A stretch of 64,000 nt of DNA, from contig JAATGJ010000110.1 in the NCBI GenBank assembly GCA_015654695.1, forward strand, positions 62,001 to 126,000, read 5' to 3'. A program made the position numbers and the translations under genes. Below the pieces are notes generated by a model. It searched no databases. It was not told the DNA's origin and was given only the letters and a program-made list of their open reading frames with translations. Source of the stretch: Chitinophagales bacterium (GTDB lineage: Bacteria; Bacteroidota; Bacteroidia; Chitinophagales; Chitinophagaceae). Positions 53,922 through 63,593 of this stretch are shown piece after piece (within the stretch, counting starts at the first letter, position 1; each line of letters begins with the position of its first letter).

Positions 53922-54959
53922 ATGCGGAATAAAACTACTATAGCGGATATTGCTAAAGAGTTGAACACTACTGCTGCTACCGTCTCCCGGGCTTTAAGCA
54001 ATCATCCCCGTATAAGCGAAGAGACAAAAAGGTCTGTGCATCAAACAGCATCCAGGCTCAATTATAAAAGGAATAGTATTGCTTCTTCACTGCGTTCCGG
54101 CAAGTCGCATTTAATTGGTGTGATTATTCCCAGCGCGGAGATCAACTTTTTTGGATCTGTTGTTCATGGTATAGAAAGTATCGCCAATACACAAGGATAT
54201 AATGTTTTACTTTATCAATCTAACGAAAGCCGTGAATTTGAAGAAAAGGGACTGGAAACATTCATATCAGCGAGAGTTGATGGCATCCTTGTTTCTATTG
54301 CAAAAGGCTCACATGATTTTTCACATTTCCGGGAAATAAAAAACCGGGGAGTGCCCATAGTTTTTTTTGACAGGACCAACGATAATCTTGGTATTGATTC
54401 GGTGATTATTGATGATTACAAAGGGGCGTTTGAAGCTACAAGGCACTTGCTGATGCAGGGGTATAAACGGGTAGCGCATATATCAGGACCGGCTCAATTA
54501 AAGAATTTTAATGACCGCATCAAAGGATATAATGACGCCCTGGTGGAATACGGGATCAGCCCCGACAGTTCGATGATTTATCATGGAAACGTTTCTATTG
54601 AATCAGGTAAAGAAGGAACCTATTATTTCCTTTCAATGCCTGATCCGCCGGATGCGGTGTTTGCGGCGGAGGACTTTACAGCTTTGGGTGTAATTAAAGT
54701 CTTGAAAGAAAGAAATATTAAAATACCGGAAGAGTTTGGGGTAGTAGGTTTTGCTAATGAGATGTTTGGGGAACATATAAGCCCGACCCTTTCAACAGTG
54801 GGGCAACAGACTATACAGATGGGAAAATCTGCCCTGAATCTTTTGCTTGAGATAATTGAAAACAAGGATCAAAAAGAACGTGTCGGGCAAAAGATCATCC
54901 TGGAGCCACAGTTTTTCTGGCGTAATTCTTCAGACAGGCTGTCAAAGCCCAAGCTGTAA
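53922..54959 (+). CDS. LacI-family transcriptional regulator of the galactan locus
   Basis: A 345-residue repressor with N-terminal helix-turn-helix TIADIAKELNTTAATVSRAL and hinge SGKSHLIGVIIPSA, then the sensor domain (NTQGYNVLLYQSNESREF, VPIVFFDRTND, PDAVFAAEDFTALGVIKVL). It lies upstream of SusC/SusD and the galactanase in the same direction. Its own start sits beside a LacI-type palindrome, and a similar palindrome lies in the next glycoside hydrolase gene at 63644. Effector unknown, perhaps a galactan oligosaccharide. Confidence 0.93.
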   Translation: MRNKTTIADIAKELNTTAATVSRALSNHPRISEETKRSVHQTASRLNYKRNSIASSLRSGKSHLIGVIIPSAEINFFGSVVHGIESIANTQGYNVLLYQSNESREFEEKGLETFISARVDGILVSIAKGSHDFSHFREIKNRGVPIVFFDRTNDNLGIDSVIIDDYKGAFEATRHLLMQGYKRVAHISGPAQLKNFNDRIKGYNDALVEYGISPDSSMIYHGNVSIESGKEGTYYFLSMPDPPDAVFAAEDFTALGVIKVLKERNIKIPEEFGVVGFANEMFGEHISPTLSTVGQQTIQMGKSALNLLLEIIENKDQKERVGQKIILEPQFFWRNSSDRLSKPKL

Positions 54960-55045
54960 GGACGATGCCAAATAGTATGGGCCGGGAAAGTAATAAACTG
55001 GTTATAGAAAAATATTTTTTTGGTAAATCAAAAAATGTCTTAGTA

Positions 55046-55074
55046 TTGTGTTCTAGATACACATTGTATTTATA
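55046..55074 (+). promoter_or_regulatory. SusC promoter-like sequence with GTGTT-N5-TACAC operator
   Basis: GTGTTCTAGATACAC (55048-55062) matches the sites at 4636 and 4724 in core and spacing. It overlaps a promoter-like pair, TTG (55046-55048), 18 bp spacer, TATTTATA (55067-55074). The site lies inside the promoter, as expected for a repressor. Confidence 0.5.
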
Positions 55075-55111
55075 TCGCCTAACTGAATTGCTTAACTATT
55101 AATGATTGCTT

Positions 55112-58087
55112 ATGTCCTGCAAAAAATTGCTTAAGGCAACCGTATTACTTACGTCCCTTTTGCTCTCTCACTTATCGTACTCCCAAGACAAGGTTATTAG
55201 CGGAAAAGTAACTGACCAAAAGGATGGATCAGGGATTACTGGTGTCAATGTTATTCCCAAAGGTGGTAGCGGAGGCACTCAAACCGGTGCCGATGGATCA
55301 TACACCATTAAAGTAGGCCCCGCTGTAACCATCCTGGTTTTTTCTTCCACGGGGTTCACCAGCCAGGAGATTAATATTACCGGCAGATCGTCAGTTGACG
55401 TTTCTTTAGTTCTTAATACTACTTCATTGGCTGAAGTTGTAGTTATTGGCTATGGAACTGTCAGGAAAAAAGATTTGACAGGTTCTGTAACTACGGTGAG
55501 TGCCAAAGATTTTAATAAAGGTATTATTACCACTCCTGACCAGTTAATAGCCGGAAAGGTATCGGGTGTATCCATTACTCCAAATGACGGCGCTCCTGGT
55601 TCGGGTAGTACAATCAGAATTCGTGGCGGTGCTTCTTTGAATGCCAGTAATGATCCATTGATCGTTGTGGACGGTATGCCCTTGTCCAATTCAGGTATAG
55701 CCGGCGCTCCCAATGCATTGGCATTGATTAATCCCAATGATATAGCTTCCTTCACCATCTTAAAGGATGCATCGGCCACGGCTATTTACGGAAGCCGGGC
55801 GTCCAATGGCGTCATCATCATCACCACCAAAAAAGGCCAGAAAGGAACGCCAAAGTTTACGTTCACTTCACAACTATCTGCCGGAGTGCTTCCTAAAAAA
55901 GCATCCGTGCTGACACCTAATCAATTCCGTACCCTGGTAAGTACTTATGGTACTCCCGGACAAATTGCTTTAATGGGGACCGCCACCACAGATTGGCAGG
56001 ATGAAATCTACCAGACCGCCATCGCCACTGATAATAATTTAAGTGTATCCGGATCACTAAAAAACTTGCCTTATCGCCTGTCGGTAGGATACTTAAATCA
56101 AAATGGAATTTTAAAAACAAGCAATCTCCAGCGTGTAAGTACTGGCTTAAATTTAAGTCCCGTTTTATTTGACGGCCATTTAAAGATTGATTTCAATGCA
56201 AGGGTTACATTCTCTAAAACACGGTTTGCCGACGATGGCGCTGTATGGGGAGCTACCCAGTTTGATCCTACACAACCGGTTTATTCAGATAAGAGCAGGT
56301 ATGGCGGGTATTGGGAACGATTGGATGCATCGGATACGGTCACAGGACTTTCTTCCTTGTCTCCCAAAAACCCTTTGGGAAGACTTATGCAGTACCGCAA
56401 CATTGGGAATGCCGTCAGGATAATTTCAAATGCAGTACTTGATTATAAGCTTCACTTTTTTCCCGATCTGCATGTGATCGCCAATGTGGGGTATGATTAT
56501 TCTAAAGGTGATGGGGACGTTGTTATCAGTGATAGTGCAGCATCTTCCTACAGGTGGTTTACATCTCCGGATAAAACGAGGCATGGGGGTCAGCGAACAC
56601 ATTACCAAAGTAACATTGATAATTCCTATATCAACTTTTATTTGAATTATATAAAGAATATTAACCCCAAGAATAAAGTGGAAATAATGGCCGGAATGGA
56701 ATACCAGAACTATTTAACCACTAATTACGGCTTTATAGCTCATGCGTATGATACTGCCGTTACTTCATATCCGCAGTATCCTTTTGATAAACCCCAAAGC
56801 AGGTTATTGTCCTATTTGGGCCGCGTTAATTATTCATTTAACAATATTCTCTTTGTCACCGCGTCTTTCCGCCGGGATGGGTCTTCGAGATTTGCGCCCA
56901 CTAATCGCTGGGGTAATTTTCCTTCGGCAGCCATTGCTTTTAATTTAAATGAATTGCCCGATCTTAAGAATATCGAAGCAATTAACAGTTTAAAACTTCG
57001 TCTAGGTTATGGGGTTACCGGTCAGCAGGATGGAATAGGGCTGTATGATTATATTTCTTATTATGGCCTGAGTGACGTAAGGGCGCAATACCAGTTTGGA
57101 AATACTTTTTACGATATGTTCAGACCGGGCGGGTATTATGCAAACAGGAAATGGGAGCAGACAGCTACTACCAACCTCGCCATTGACTATGCATTATTTA
57201 ACAATCGTTTATCAGGAAGCATAGAGTTTTACTATAAGAAAACCACGGATCTTCTCAACCAGATAACACAGCCGGCCTTTACAAATTTCAGCAATACCAT
57301 TGTTGCCAATGTGGGAAGTATGGAAAATAAAGGTGTTGAGTTCACTGTCAATATTCAACCCGTCAGGACGAAGGATTTGGTCTGGGATGTTTCGTTTAAC
57401 GCTACATATAATAAAAATGAGATCACTAAACTTGACATTAATGATGATCCTGGTTACATTAACCAAATCGCCGGCATTGGTGGTCTGGGTGGTGTGCAGG
57501 CTAATGCGGTGGGACATGAAAGAGGATCTTTTTATGTATTCAAACAAATATATGATAAGCAGGGAAAGCCCATTGAAAACCTGTACGAAGACTTTAACAG
57601 GGATGGAATTCTAAACAGCAGTGATTTGTATATTTTCAAATCAAACATCCCTAAAACGTTCTATGGATTCAGCACCAATGTGGCGTATAAAAAATGGACA
57701 GGGTCACTTACCATGCGCGCCAACGTGGGTAATTATATGTTTAATAATGTAGCAACAAACGGCGCTATCAGTAAATTCTTATTCTCTACTTACCTTTCTA
57801 ATCAAAGTTCCGATGTATTGAATACCGGCTTCCAGGGTGTGGGAGATTTTTATCAATCTAATTATTATGTTCAAAATGCTTCTTTCTTAAGAATGGATTA
57901 TATCAATATCGGGTATGATGTAGGCAAGTTGAAAGGAAATGTTAACCTGCGCCTGACTGCCGGTGTGCAAAATGTTTTTGTAATCACCAAATACAAAGGA
58001 TTGGATCCTGAACAAAGCGGCGGCATAGATGGTAATCAATATCCCAGGCCCAGAACATTTCTTATCGGTGCAGGGCTTGATTTTTAA
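55112..58087 (+). CDS. SusC/RagA-family TonB-linked outer-membrane transporter (galactan locus)
   Basis: A 991-residue importer. ATG 55112 is preferred over TTG 55106. The signal peptide ends SYSQ, and ISGKVTDQKDGSGITGV opens the regulatory-like domain. The plug starts LAEVVVIGYGTVRKKDLTGS and the signature is IYGSRASNGVIIITTKKG. The protein resembles the SusC at 4977 in its N-terminus, and the two share the start-proximal sequence ATTGCTTATGTCC. It heads SusC-SusD-SusE-SusF, ending in a terminator at 62441. The adjacent endo-galactanase suggests oligo-galactoside uptake. Confidence 0.95.
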   Translation: MSCKKLLKATVLLTSLLLSHLSYSQDKVISGKVTDQKDGSGITGVNVIPKGGSGGTQTGADGSYTIKVGPAVTILVFSSTGFTSQEINITGRSSVDVSLVLNTTSLAEVVVIGYGTVRKKDLTGSVTTVSAKDFNKGIITTPDQLIAGKVSGVSITPNDGAPGSGSTIRIRGGASLNASNDPLIVVDGMPLSNSGIAGAPNALALINPNDIASFTILKDASATAIYGSRASNGVIIITTKKGQKGTPKFTFTSQLSAGVLPKKASVLTPNQFRTLVSTYGTPGQIALMGTATTDWQDEIYQTAIATDNNLSVSGSLKNLPYRLSVGYLNQNGILKTSNLQRVSTGLNLSPVLFDGHLKIDFNARVTFSKTRFADDGAVWGATQFDPTQPVYSDKSRYGGYWERLDASDTVTGLSSLSPKNPLGRLMQYRNIGNAVRIISNAVLDYKLHFFPDLHVIANVGYDYSKGDGDVVISDSAASSYRWFTSPDKTRHGGQRTHYQSNIDNSYINFYLNYIKNINPKNKVEIMAGMEYQNYLTTNYGFIAHAYDTAVTSYPQYPFDKPQSRLLSYLGRVNYSFNNILFVTASFRRDGSSRFAPTNRWGNFPSAAIAFNLNELPDLKNIEAINSLKLRLGYGVTGQQDGIGLYDYISYYGLSDVRAQYQFGNTFYDMFRPGGYYANRKWEQTATTNLAIDYALFNNRLSGSIEFYYKKTTDLLNQITQPAFTNFSNTIVANVGSMENKGVEFTVNIQPVRTKDLVWDVSFNATYNKNEITKLDINDDPGYINQIAGIGGLGGVQANAVGHERGSFYVFKQIYDKQGKPIENLYEDFNRDGILNSSDLYIFKSNIPKTFYGFSTNVAYKKWTGSLTMRANVGNYMFNNVATNGAISKFLFSTYLSNQSSDVLNTGFQGVGDFYQSNYYVQNASFLRMDYINIGYDVGKLKGNVNLRLTAGVQNVFVITKYKGLDPEQSGGIDGNQYPRPRTFLIGAGLDF

Positions 58088-58113
58088 TCTGTTTAATTCT
58101 ACAAACTTGTTAT

Positions 58114-59748
58114 ATGAAAAAAAATCTTTCAATAAGTCTGGCGGTCCTTGCGCTTTCTGCATTAAGTTTTACTGCCTGCAAAAAAGCGCTTGACCTGGAA
58201 CCAACCAACGGCCTGACGGTAGATATAGCATACAGTACATCTGCCGGGTACAAACAGGGGTTTGCAAAACTATATGGAGCTTTTGCTTTAACCGGCAATG
58301 CGGGAGGAGCGGGCCAGCCCGATATAGATCCCAATACCATTGATGAAGGTAACTCAGATTTTTTGCGTATGTTTTGGAATACGCAGGAGTTAAGTACAGA
58401 CGAAGCCATTGATAATGCTTCCTGGAATGGACCTACCGATCCGGGCCTCCATGATTTTCATAACATGAACTGGGCTGCCAGCAACCGTATGTTATTGGGT
58501 TTGTATGTACGTTCTGCTTACCAGATCTTATTATGTAATGAATTCATGAGGCAGGCTTCCGATGCCAATTTATCCAAAAGAGGAATTACAGGAGCAAGTG
58601 CAGATACTATTAAAGCATATCTTCCCGAAGCCCGTTTTCTAAGAGCTTTTCAGTATTGGGTTTTAATGGATGCTTTTGCTAATCCCTCATTCGCTACCGA
58701 AAATGATGCGATAGGCGCTGTGATGCCTCCGCAAATAAAGCGAAGTGATTTGTTTAATTACATTGAATCAGAATTAAAAGACATTGGAACCAAATTGCCG
58801 GCGCCAAGAGCAAATGAATACGGAAGAACCGACCAGGCTGCAACATGGGCTTTACTGGCCCGTATATATTTGAATGCCGAAGTTTATACCGGAACGGCCA
58901 GGTATGCCGATGCCATCACTTATTCTAAAAAAGTGATTGATGCCGGGTACAGTTTGGAAACAAATTACCAGTGGTTGTTTTTGAATGATAATTATAAATG
59001 TACCAACGAATTCATTTTTACAATTAATTACGATGGTCAAAAAACTCAGAATTATGGCGGCACCAACTACATTGTATATGCAGGTGCCGGCGGACCCAGT
59101 GGTTCACCGATGCCTATGTCGCTGGTCGGCGTTTCAGGATGGGCTGGCAATCGTGTTACTAAAAATTTACCTAATTTATTTCCTGACAATACCGGGGTAA
59201 TTGATAAACGTTCCCTCTTTTATACAACGGGCAGCAATATTGAAATTGTTAACCGCGCTACAGATGGATTTTGGGCTGTTAAGTTTAAAAATATAAACAG
59301 GGATGGGAGTTTAGGATTTTCACAAGGCGGCAACCTGGGCGTAGGTAATGATATGCCATTATTCAGGCTGGGAGAGCAATACCTTATTTATGCAGAAGCT
59401 GTGGTAAGAGGCGGCTCTGGCGGTGATCTGACTACTGCTTTGAGTTATATAAATAAACTGCGTGGCCGGGCCTATGCAAACGACCCCAATAGTACTTCAG
59501 GAAATATCTCTTCCTCGCAACTAACACTAAATTTCTTAATTGATGAAAGAGGCCGTGAATTGTATTGGGAAGGCCATCGCCGTACCGACCTGATCAGGTT
59601 CAACCGTTTCGTTGAATCCGGCTATTTATGGCCATGGAAAGGAAATGTGCCAAACGGAACGGGTGTTGATGCCAAGTATAAACTTTTCCCGCTTCCGTCT
59701 TCACAGGTTAGCGCTAATAAGAACTTGGTTCAACATCCGGGATATTAA
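58114..59748 (+). CDS. SusD/RagB-family surface lipoprotein (galactan locus)
   Basis: A 544-residue lipoprotein (signal ending SFTAC), encoded 26 bp after SusC. Features include the N-terminal helical EARFLRAFQYWVLMDAFANP, and near the end LIDERGRELYWEGHRRTDLI and LFPLPSSQVSANKNLVQHPG. Substrate capture partner for the SusC upstream. Confidence 0.95.
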   Translation: MKKNLSISLAVLALSALSFTACKKALDLEPTNGLTVDIAYSTSAGYKQGFAKLYGAFALTGNAGGAGQPDIDPNTIDEGNSDFLRMFWNTQELSTDEAIDNASWNGPTDPGLHDFHNMNWAASNRMLLGLYVRSAYQILLCNEFMRQASDANLSKRGITGASADTIKAYLPEARFLRAFQYWVLMDAFANPSFATENDAIGAVMPPQIKRSDLFNYIESELKDIGTKLPAPRANEYGRTDQAATWALLARIYLNAEVYTGTARYADAITYSKKVIDAGYSLETNYQWLFLNDNYKCTNEFIFTINYDGQKTQNYGGTNYIVYAGAGGPSGSPMPMSLVGVSGWAGNRVTKNLPNLFPDNTGVIDKRSLFYTTGSNIEIVNRATDGFWAVKFKNINRDGSLGFSQGGNLGVGNDMPLFRLGEQYLIYAEAVVRGGSGGDLTTALSYINKLRGRAYANDPNSTSGNISSSQLTLNFLIDERGRELYWEGHRRTDLIRFNRFVESGYLWPWKGNVPNGTGVDAKYKLFPLPSSQVSANKNLVQHPGY

Positions 59749-59768
59749 TAACAATACAATTGCATTAT

Positions 59769-60602
59769 ATGAAAAATAAATTTTCAATTTTAGTCCTGCT
59801 TTCTGTTCTGGTGTTGATATTCTCTTGTAAGAAGCAAGAAGATATAATCTATTACGAGGGCGGAACAGAGCCTGTACTTTCGGCATCTTCTGCAGCGGCA
59901 ATGGTTTTAAGCAAAACTAATGAGAACAATTTTGCCTTGCGCTTCGACTGGACAAATCCAAATTACAATATCACCACCGGCCTGAGCTCACATGATGTAA
60001 TATATATTTTAGAGGCGGACACAACGGGAGCTAATTTTACAAATCCACATAAGGCCCAGGTTTCAATTTCAAAAGATCTTTCCAGGGAATTTACCGTAAA
60101 GGAATTGAATAGTCTTTTTGGAATAAAGCAGTTGAATCTGCTGGAAGGTATTCCGCATAATATTGAATTCAGGATTAAGTCTACCCTGGTTGGAACTGCA
60201 GTGCCGCTTTATTCCAACGTTGTTAAAATGGTTATCACACCCTACCTTGATGTGGCGGTGGCTATTCCAACAGCCGGAACTTTATGGATTGTAGGAGATG
60301 CTACTACTAACGGCTGGTCGAATCCTCTGCCTGCACCTTATGTTGCGTCACAGAAGTTTACAAAAGTTTCCACTACACTTTATGAACTGACATTAGCAAT
60401 GCCAGGCGGAGGTAACTATAAACTGATCCAGGAAAATGGCGTTTGGGGCACACAATATCACATGCTGACTGGTGGCACATGGTCTGGTGGTGATTTTGAG
60501 ATGAGGGATGCTGATCCCGGGTTTCCGGGTCCACCAACAGCAGGTAATTATAAGATTTCTGTAGATTTCATTACAGGAAAATACACTGTTGTAAAACTCT
60601 AA
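59769..60602 (+). CDS. SusE/SusF-like surface lipoprotein, 277 aa
   Basis: A lipoprotein (signal ending LVLIFSC) with an Ig-like SusE domain (LRFDWTNPNYN, YILEADTTGANFTNP, VKELNSLFG) and one C-terminal carbohydrate-binding-like module (about 170-277, GTLWIVGDATTNGWSNPLPAP, KYTVVKL). ATG 59769 is preferred over TTG 59760. SusE/F proteins bind glycans at the surface without catalysis. Encoded between SusD and the larger SusF-like protein. Confidence 0.88.
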   Translation: MKNKFSILVLLSVLVLIFSCKKQEDIIYYEGGTEPVLSASSAAAMVLSKTNENNFALRFDWTNPNYNITTGLSSHDVIYILEADTTGANFTNPHKAQVSISKDLSREFTVKELNSLFGIKQLNLLEGIPHNIEFRIKSTLVGTAVPLYSNVVKMVITPYLDVAVAIPTAGTLWIVGDATTNGWSNPLPAPYVASQKFTKVSTTLYELTLAMPGGGNYKLIQENGVWGTQYHMLTGGTWSGGDFEMRDADPGFPGPPTAGNYKISVDFITGKYTVVKL

Positions 60603-60622
60603 ACTTAATTAAAGCGAATACA

Positions 60623-62422
60623 ATGAAAATATTCTCCAAAATACAATTGGCAACAATCGCTCTGTTAGCAGTAGTTGTAACCTCCTGTGATAAGAAAGAT
60701 GTGCTTACCTTTCATCAGAAAGGCAATGAGGTCATTACGCTTACGGCTTCCAGCTCTAACATAACGCCTGCGTTGGCTGATTCTCTCAATACTGTGGTAA
60801 CTTTTTCATGGACGGATCCGAAGTATGCTACCGATAGCAATACGTATAAATTTATTCTTGAAATAGATTCCACAGGAAAAAATTTCGCAAATAAAACAAC
60901 TAAGCAGGTCACCGGCAACCTGGGTACCGGGTTTACAGGCAGGGAACTGAATAATATTTTGCTGAAATATACCGGTAATTTGAGCGCTCCGTCTGAGGTA
61001 GATGTAAGAGTTATATCCTCATATCAAAACAATAATGAAAAATATACTTCCAATACGATAAAAGTAAAAGTTACGCCTTACAGTGATCCTTCAAAATTAA
61101 CAACAGAAAAGACTACTGTTACCGGAACTGCGGCTACTTCCAGCGATCATTCTAATACTTTTTCATGGACAGCCTCTTTTCCAGGCTATTCAGGAACTAT
61201 AAGCTATGCGGTACAATATGATTTGGCGAGTAATAATTTTGCTTCTCCAAAGGAAATTGCCGGGGCCGGGGGAGCTTCAGTTTATATCGCTTCTTTGAGC
61301 CAGGGTGCAATGAATACTACTGCACTGTCTTCCGGGATTGCAGTAGGAAATCCGGGAAACGTTGCATACCGCATAAAAGCGACCACTTCCAGGGGTGCCG
61401 TTGCTTATTCAAATGTTATTAATGTAACTATTACACCTTTTTCACCCGTACCTGCTAATCTTTTTATCGTTGGTGATGCAACTCTTGGCGGCTGGACCAA
61501 TCCTGTACCTGTGCCTGCGCAACAGTTTACCAAAACGGATGCATATAAATTTAGTCTCACACTCTGGCTTAATGGTGGCAAAAGCTATTTGTTTTTGCAG
61601 GAAAATGGAGACTGGAACAAGAAATATGGAGGTATTGGTGCTAATAATACAAATAACACGGCCGGGGATGATTTTAAGGATGGAGGAAGTGATATGAGAT
61701 CGCCGGCTACTGACGGTGTTTATCAAATTGTAGTAGATTTTCAAACCAATAAATTTACAGTTACACAAATTCCTGTTCCTTCCAATCTTTATATTACTGG
61801 TGGTGCGACACCTAGTGGCTGGGCTAATCCTGTTCCAACTCCATCGCAACAATTTACACAACTGGATAATGTTACTTTTGGTCTTGTTGTTAATCTCACA
61901 GCCAACGAGAGCTATTTGTTCTTGCCTGTAAACGGAGACTGGGGCCAGAAGTATGGAGGTGTTGGTGCTAATAACAGCAATAATGTAAACGGAGATCAAC
62001 TTAAGGCAGGCGGCAGCGATATGAAAGCTCCGGCTACAAGCGGTCTTTATATGATCATTGTGAATTTTGCAACAAGTTCATGGACCGTTACTCCTTACAC
62101 AGGGCCGGCGAACCTTTTTATGGTTGGTGGTGCGACTCCCGGTGGCTGGACTAACCCGGTCCCCGTGCCCTCCCAGCAATTTACACAAAACACTAAAGGA
62201 ATATTCCAGTTAACATTACCATTAACGGCTAATGAGTCTTATTTGTTTTTACCGGTAAATGGAGACTGGGGCCAGAAGTATGGAGGTGTGGGTGCCAATA
62301 ATACAAATAATGTAAATGGAGATCAATTTAAGGAAGGAGGAAGTGACATGAAAGCCCCGGCAACAAGCGCCAGCTATACCATAACAGTGAATTTCTTTAC
62401 TATGAAATTTACGGTCCAGTAA
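60623..62422 (+). CDS. SusF-like surface glycan-binding lipoprotein with three tandem modules, 599 aa
   Basis: A lipoprotein (signal ending VVTSC). Two Ig-like domains cover the first 270 residues (TFSWTDPKYATDSNTYKFIL and TFSWTASFPGYSG). Three near-copies of a binding module follow, starting at about 277 (NLFIVGDATLGGWTNPVPVP), 386 (NLYITGGATPSGWANPVPTP) and 496 (NLFMVGGATPGGWTNPVPVP). Modules two and three share SYLFLPVNGDWGQKYGGVGA and GGSDMKAPATS, so they are recently duplicated. Surface glycan-binding is inferred from the SusE/SusF family. The gene ends at a strong terminator. Confidence 0.88.
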   Translation: MKIFSKIQLATIALLAVVVTSCDKKDVLTFHQKGNEVITLTASSSNITPALADSLNTVVTFSWTDPKYATDSNTYKFILEIDSTGKNFANKTTKQVTGNLGTGFTGRELNNILLKYTGNLSAPSEVDVRVISSYQNNNEKYTSNTIKVKVTPYSDPSKLTTEKTTVTGTAATSSDHSNTFSWTASFPGYSGTISYAVQYDLASNNFASPKEIAGAGGASVYIASLSQGAMNTTALSSGIAVGNPGNVAYRIKATTSRGAVAYSNVINVTITPFSPVPANLFIVGDATLGGWTNPVPVPAQQFTKTDAYKFSLTLWLNGGKSYLFLQENGDWNKKYGGIGANNTNNTAGDDFKDGGSDMRSPATDGVYQIVVDFQTNKFTVTQIPVPSNLYITGGATPSGWANPVPTPSQQFTQLDNVTFGLVVNLTANESYLFLPVNGDWGQKYGGVGANNSNNVNGDQLKAGGSDMKAPATSGLYMIIVNFATSSWTVTPYTGPANLFMVGGATPGGWTNPVPVPSQQFTQNTKGIFQLTLPLTANESYLFLPVNGDWGQKYGGVGANNTNNVNGDQFKEGGSDMKAPATSASYTITVNFFTMKFTVQ

Positions 62423-62440
62423 TAATAATCACAACGAGTT

Positions 62441-62476
62441 AAAAGGCTGTTTGCTCCCGGGGAGACAGCCTTTTTT
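62441..62476 (+). terminator. Rho-independent terminator after the SusC-to-SusF operon
   Basis: AAAAGGCTGT (62441-62450) pairs with ACAGCCTTTT (62465-62474), closed by an inner CTCC/GGAG stem, and runs into a T-tract. It separates SusF from the galactanase, which may have its own promoter or depend on read-through. Confidence 0.88.
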
Positions 62477-62530
62477 ATTCAGTCCAATATCTTTATTGAA
62501 CAAGTTTATTTAATTTCTCGGGGCAGGATT

Positions 62531-63568
62531 ATGAAAAGAATACTATGCTTGTTATTTGTTGCTTGCGGATTCGCAGCATGCAGCGATAAAGGTAATGGAG
62601 GTGGTGGCGGAACACCCCCTACTCCGCCTCCAACCCCAGCACAATTTGCAAAAGGTGCAGATGTCGGATGGCTAACAGAAATGGAAGCCGCAGGCAAAAA
62701 ATTTTACAATAGCAGTGGTACGGAACAGGAATGTATTGCATTATTGAAAAGCCTTGGTATGAATACCATCCGGCTTCGTGTATGGGTGAATCCGGCTGCG
62801 GGCTGGAACAATAGCGCTGATGTAGTGGTTAAAGCTGTTCGTGCAAAAAATCTTGGTATGCGTATCATGATTGACTTTCATTACAGTGACACATGGGCCG
62901 ATCCGGGTCAGCAGGCGAAACCTGCTGCATGGGTGGGTGTGGATATTGCATCACTTAAAACGCTATTAGCAGCTCATACAACAAATGTCTTAAATGCTTT
63001 AAAGAGCAGCGGTGTTACGCCGGAATGGGTGCAGGTGGGTAATGAAACAAATGATGGTATGTTATGGCCTGATGGGAAAGCCTCTACCAATATGAACAGC
63101 TTTGCACAATTGGTAAATGCAGGTTATGATGCGGTGAAAGCGATTTTTCCTTCGGCAAAAGTGATCGTTCATGTATCCAATGGGTGGGACAATAGTTTAT
63201 TCCGGTGGCTATTTGATGGATTAAAAAATAATGGCGGCAAATGGGATGTAACCGGTATGTCGTTATACCCAACCGCAGCCAGCTGGCCTACGTTGAATTC
63301 GCAGTGCCTTACCAATATGAATGATATGGCAGCCCGTTATGGCAAAGAAGTAATGGTAGTGGAAGCAGGTATGAGCTGGGATCAGCCCGCTGCCTGTAAT
63401 TCTTTCCTTGCTGACCTGATCCTCAAAACAAAAGCAGTAACGGGTGATAAAGGACTAGGCGTTTTGTACTGGGAACCACAAGCCTATAATGGCTGGCAGG
63501 GCTATACCCTGGGAGCATTTGATAATTCCGGTAAGCCAACTGCGGCGTTGAACGCTTTTAATAACTAA
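62531..63568 (+). CDS. Arabinogalactan endo-beta-1,4-galactanase, GH53
   Basis: A 345-residue lipoprotein (signal ending CGFAAC) with a Gly/Pro linker, then a GH53 TIM barrel. The start is GADVGWLTEME, followed by LGMNTIRLRVWVNP. The acid/base Glu is in VQVGNETNDGMLWPDG (about residue 172) and the nucleophile Glu in MVVEAGMSWDQP (about 278), then GVLYWEPQAYNGW. GH53 enzymes cut beta-1,4-galactan backbones. Being lipid-anchored, it acts at or near the cell surface and feeds the SusC/SusD pair upstream. This gene fixes the likely substrate of the whole locus. Confidence 0.95.
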   Translation: MKRILCLLFVACGFAACSDKGNGGGGGTPPTPPPTPAQFAKGADVGWLTEMEAAGKKFYNSSGTEQECIALLKSLGMNTIRLRVWVNPAAGWNNSADVVVKAVRAKNLGMRIMIDFHYSDTWADPGQQAKPAAWVGVDIASLKTLLAAHTTNVLNALKSSGVTPEWVQVGNETNDGMLWPDGKASTNMNSFAQLVNAGYDAVKAIFPSAKVIVHVSNGWDNSLFRWLFDGLKNNGGKWDVTGMSLYPTAASWPTLNSQCLTNMNDMAARYGKEVMVVEAGMSWDQPAACNSFLADLILKTKAVTGDKGLGVLYWEPQAYNGWQGYTLGAFDNSGKPTAALNAFNN

Positions 63569-63593
63569 TTTTCATTTCTCAAAGCTTGCCTTC

